Positions 5,494 to 5,975 of a DNA stretch of 5,975 nucleotides are shown piece after piece (the stretch's first letter is position 1; every line of letters begins with the position of its first letter). The notes below the pieces were generated by a model. The model saw only the letters and a list, made by a program, of their open reading frames with translations. It was not told the origin of the DNA and ran no database searches. The DNA lies in contig JABHQB010000163.1 of assembly GCA_018695965.1 (NCBI GenBank), forward strand, positions 1-5,975, in the 5' to 3' direction. This stretch comes from Flavobacteriales bacterium (lineage in GTDB: Bacteria > Bacteroidota > Bacteroidia > Flavobacteriales > BACL11). The translations under genes and the position numbers were made by a program.

Positions 5494-5676
5494 ATGGCAA
5501 AGAAAGGAAATAGAGTTCAGGTAATTTTAGAGTGTACAGAGCATAAATCTTCAGGTGTGCCAGGAACATCTAGATATATTACTACAAAAAACAAAAAGAA
5601 CACTCCTGACAGAATGGAATTGAAAAAATTCAATTCTAGATTAAAGAAAATGACTGTTCATAAAGAAATAAAATAG
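5494..5676 (+). CDS. rpmG: 50S ribosomal protein bL33
   Basis: This 60-residue basic protein is bL33, a component of the large ribosomal subunit. MAKKGNRVQVILECTEHK (1-18) and the SRYITTKNKKNTPDRMELKK segment (26-45) are diagnostic, as is the Lys-rich end. Only one Cys (Cys14) is present, so the two CxxC zinc knuckles of the C-plus form are missing and this is a zinc-independent C-minus bL33. The open frame could be read from a TTG at 5458, but those 12 extra codons would cover the -7 promoter core and precede the conserved MAKKG start, so ATG 5494 is chosen. The upstream region is A-rich, with no Shine-Dalgarno sequence. The DUF4295 gene follows after 6 bp in the same transcript. Confidence 0.97.
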   Translation: MAKKGNRVQVILECTEHKSSGVPGTSRYITTKNKKNTPDRMELKKFNSRLKKMTVHKEIK

Positions 5677-5682
5677 GAAACA

Positions 5683-5835
5683 ATGGCAAAAAAGACAGTA
5701 GCATCATTACAAAAGAAAGGAGCAAAAGCTTTTACAAAGGCAATAAAAATGGTGAAGAACGGAAATGGTTCTTATTCATTTAAATCCGAAATTGTACCTA
5801 AAGATAAAGTAAACGATTTTTTCGCAAAGAAATAA
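5683..5835 (+). CDS. DUF4295 family small basic protein, probable ribosomal protein bL38
   Basis: This 50-residue Lys-rich protein starts MAKKTVASLQKKGAKAFTKA, continues through IKMVKNGNGSYSFKSEIVP and ends FFAKK. This is the typical profile and length of the DUF4295 family, which is restricted to Bacteroidota and normally sits directly after rpmG. From memory, the cryo-EM structure of the Flavobacterium johnsoniae ribosome revealed a phylum-specific large-subunit protein named bL38, and I believe it corresponds to this family; I could not check that here. The composition and the 6-bp spacing from rpmG support a ribosomal role. The rpmG promoter probably drives it, and a hairpin terminator begins 22 bp after the stop. 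The frame is complete, from ATG 5683 to TAA 5833-5835. Confidence 0.88.
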   Translation: MAKKTVASLQKKGAKAFTKAIKMVKNGNGSYSFKSEIVPKDKVNDFFAKK

Positions 5836-5857
5836 TTTTTCACTATTTTTTTAACTT

Positions 5858-5891
5858 AAAGCTTCTTTCATTAAATCGAAAGGAGCTTTTT
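5858..5891 (+). terminator. Intrinsic terminator after the rpmG-DUF4295 unit
   Basis: The left arm is 5858-5869 and the right arm 5878-5889, giving a 12-bp stem with one T-G wobble pair and an 8-base loop. Five T (5887-5891) close the structure, and another T-run follows at 5895-5900. It ends 14 bp before the ftsY start, so ftsY would need read-through or a promoter overlapping the terminator tail. Confidence 0.8.
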
Positions 5892-5905
5892 CTATTTTTT
5901 ATACT

Positions 5906-5975
5906 ATGGGAATATTTGATAAAATAAAAAAACTTTTTAAAAAAGAGGATCAAGATAAATTAGAACAAGAGAAAC
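5906..5975 (+). CDS. ftsY: Signal recognition particle receptor FtsY, N-terminal fragment cut off by the window
   Basis: Only the first 23 codons are visible (MGIFDKIKKLFKKEDQ, then DKLEQEK). The MGxFxKIKxLFKKE-type start, with an amphipathic basic segment followed by acidic and Lys-rich residues, is typical of flavobacterial FtsY, whose N-terminus associates with the membrane before the NG GTPase domain. The position after rpmG and DUF4295 is the usual one for ftsY in Bacteroidota and carries much of the weight of this call, because no GTPase motif lies within the window. FtsY receives ribosome-SRP complexes at the inner membrane for co-translational insertion. A weak TATTTTTT at 5893-5900 is the only core-like sequence upstream and lies very close to the ATG. 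Confidence 0.78.
   Translation, partial: MGIFDKIKKLFKKEDQDKLEQEK

Overview
The window looks like a piece of a Bacteroidota chromosome, most likely Flavobacteriia. The DNA is strongly AT-rich. No gene start has a convincing Shine-Dalgarno sequence. Several intergenic gaps carry the Bacteroidota promoter core TAnnTTTG. The small DUF4295 protein, which is confined to this phylum, sits between rpmG and ftsY. The secreted and lipoprotein signal sequences are also Bacteroidota-like. Identifications below come from reading motifs, not from database searches.

Left part (1-1513): the 3' two-thirds or more of a short-chain dehydrogenase/reductase gene runs off the left edge. It converges on a complete minus-strand nucleoside phosphorylase with uridine-phosphorylase hallmarks. 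The 40-bp gap between the phosphorylase and the next gene holds two divergent promoter cores that overlap almost completely, so the two transcripts probably start within a few bases of each other.

Middle (1514-3219): a tandem-domain universal stress protein is followed with no gap by a stand-alone CinA C-terminal (PncC-type) nicotinamide-nucleotide amidase. Next comes rpmB (ribosomal protein bL28) with its own promoter, then a strong 15-bp terminator hairpin.

Inserted pair (3244-5438): a small lipoprotein with a Cys-bounded Asp-rich motif and an exported M1-family zinc metallopeptidase lie between rpmB and rpmG. As far as I recall, flavobacterial genomes usually keep cinA-rpmB-rpmG-DUF4295-ftsY together, so this pair looks like an insertion into a housekeeping block.

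Right part (5441-5975): a well-formed promoter restarts transcription for rpmG (bL33) and the DUF4295 gene (probably ribosomal protein bL38). A terminator hairpin follows, then the first 23 codons of ftsY, the signal recognition particle receptor.

Most of the window is ordinary housekeeping content. I see no CRISPR array, tRNA, rRNA, transposase or defence system. The points worth a second look are the interrupted ribosomal block, the reduced CinA, the overlapping divergent promoters, a promoter-like core inside a terminator hairpin, and the similar leaders of rpmB and rpmG.
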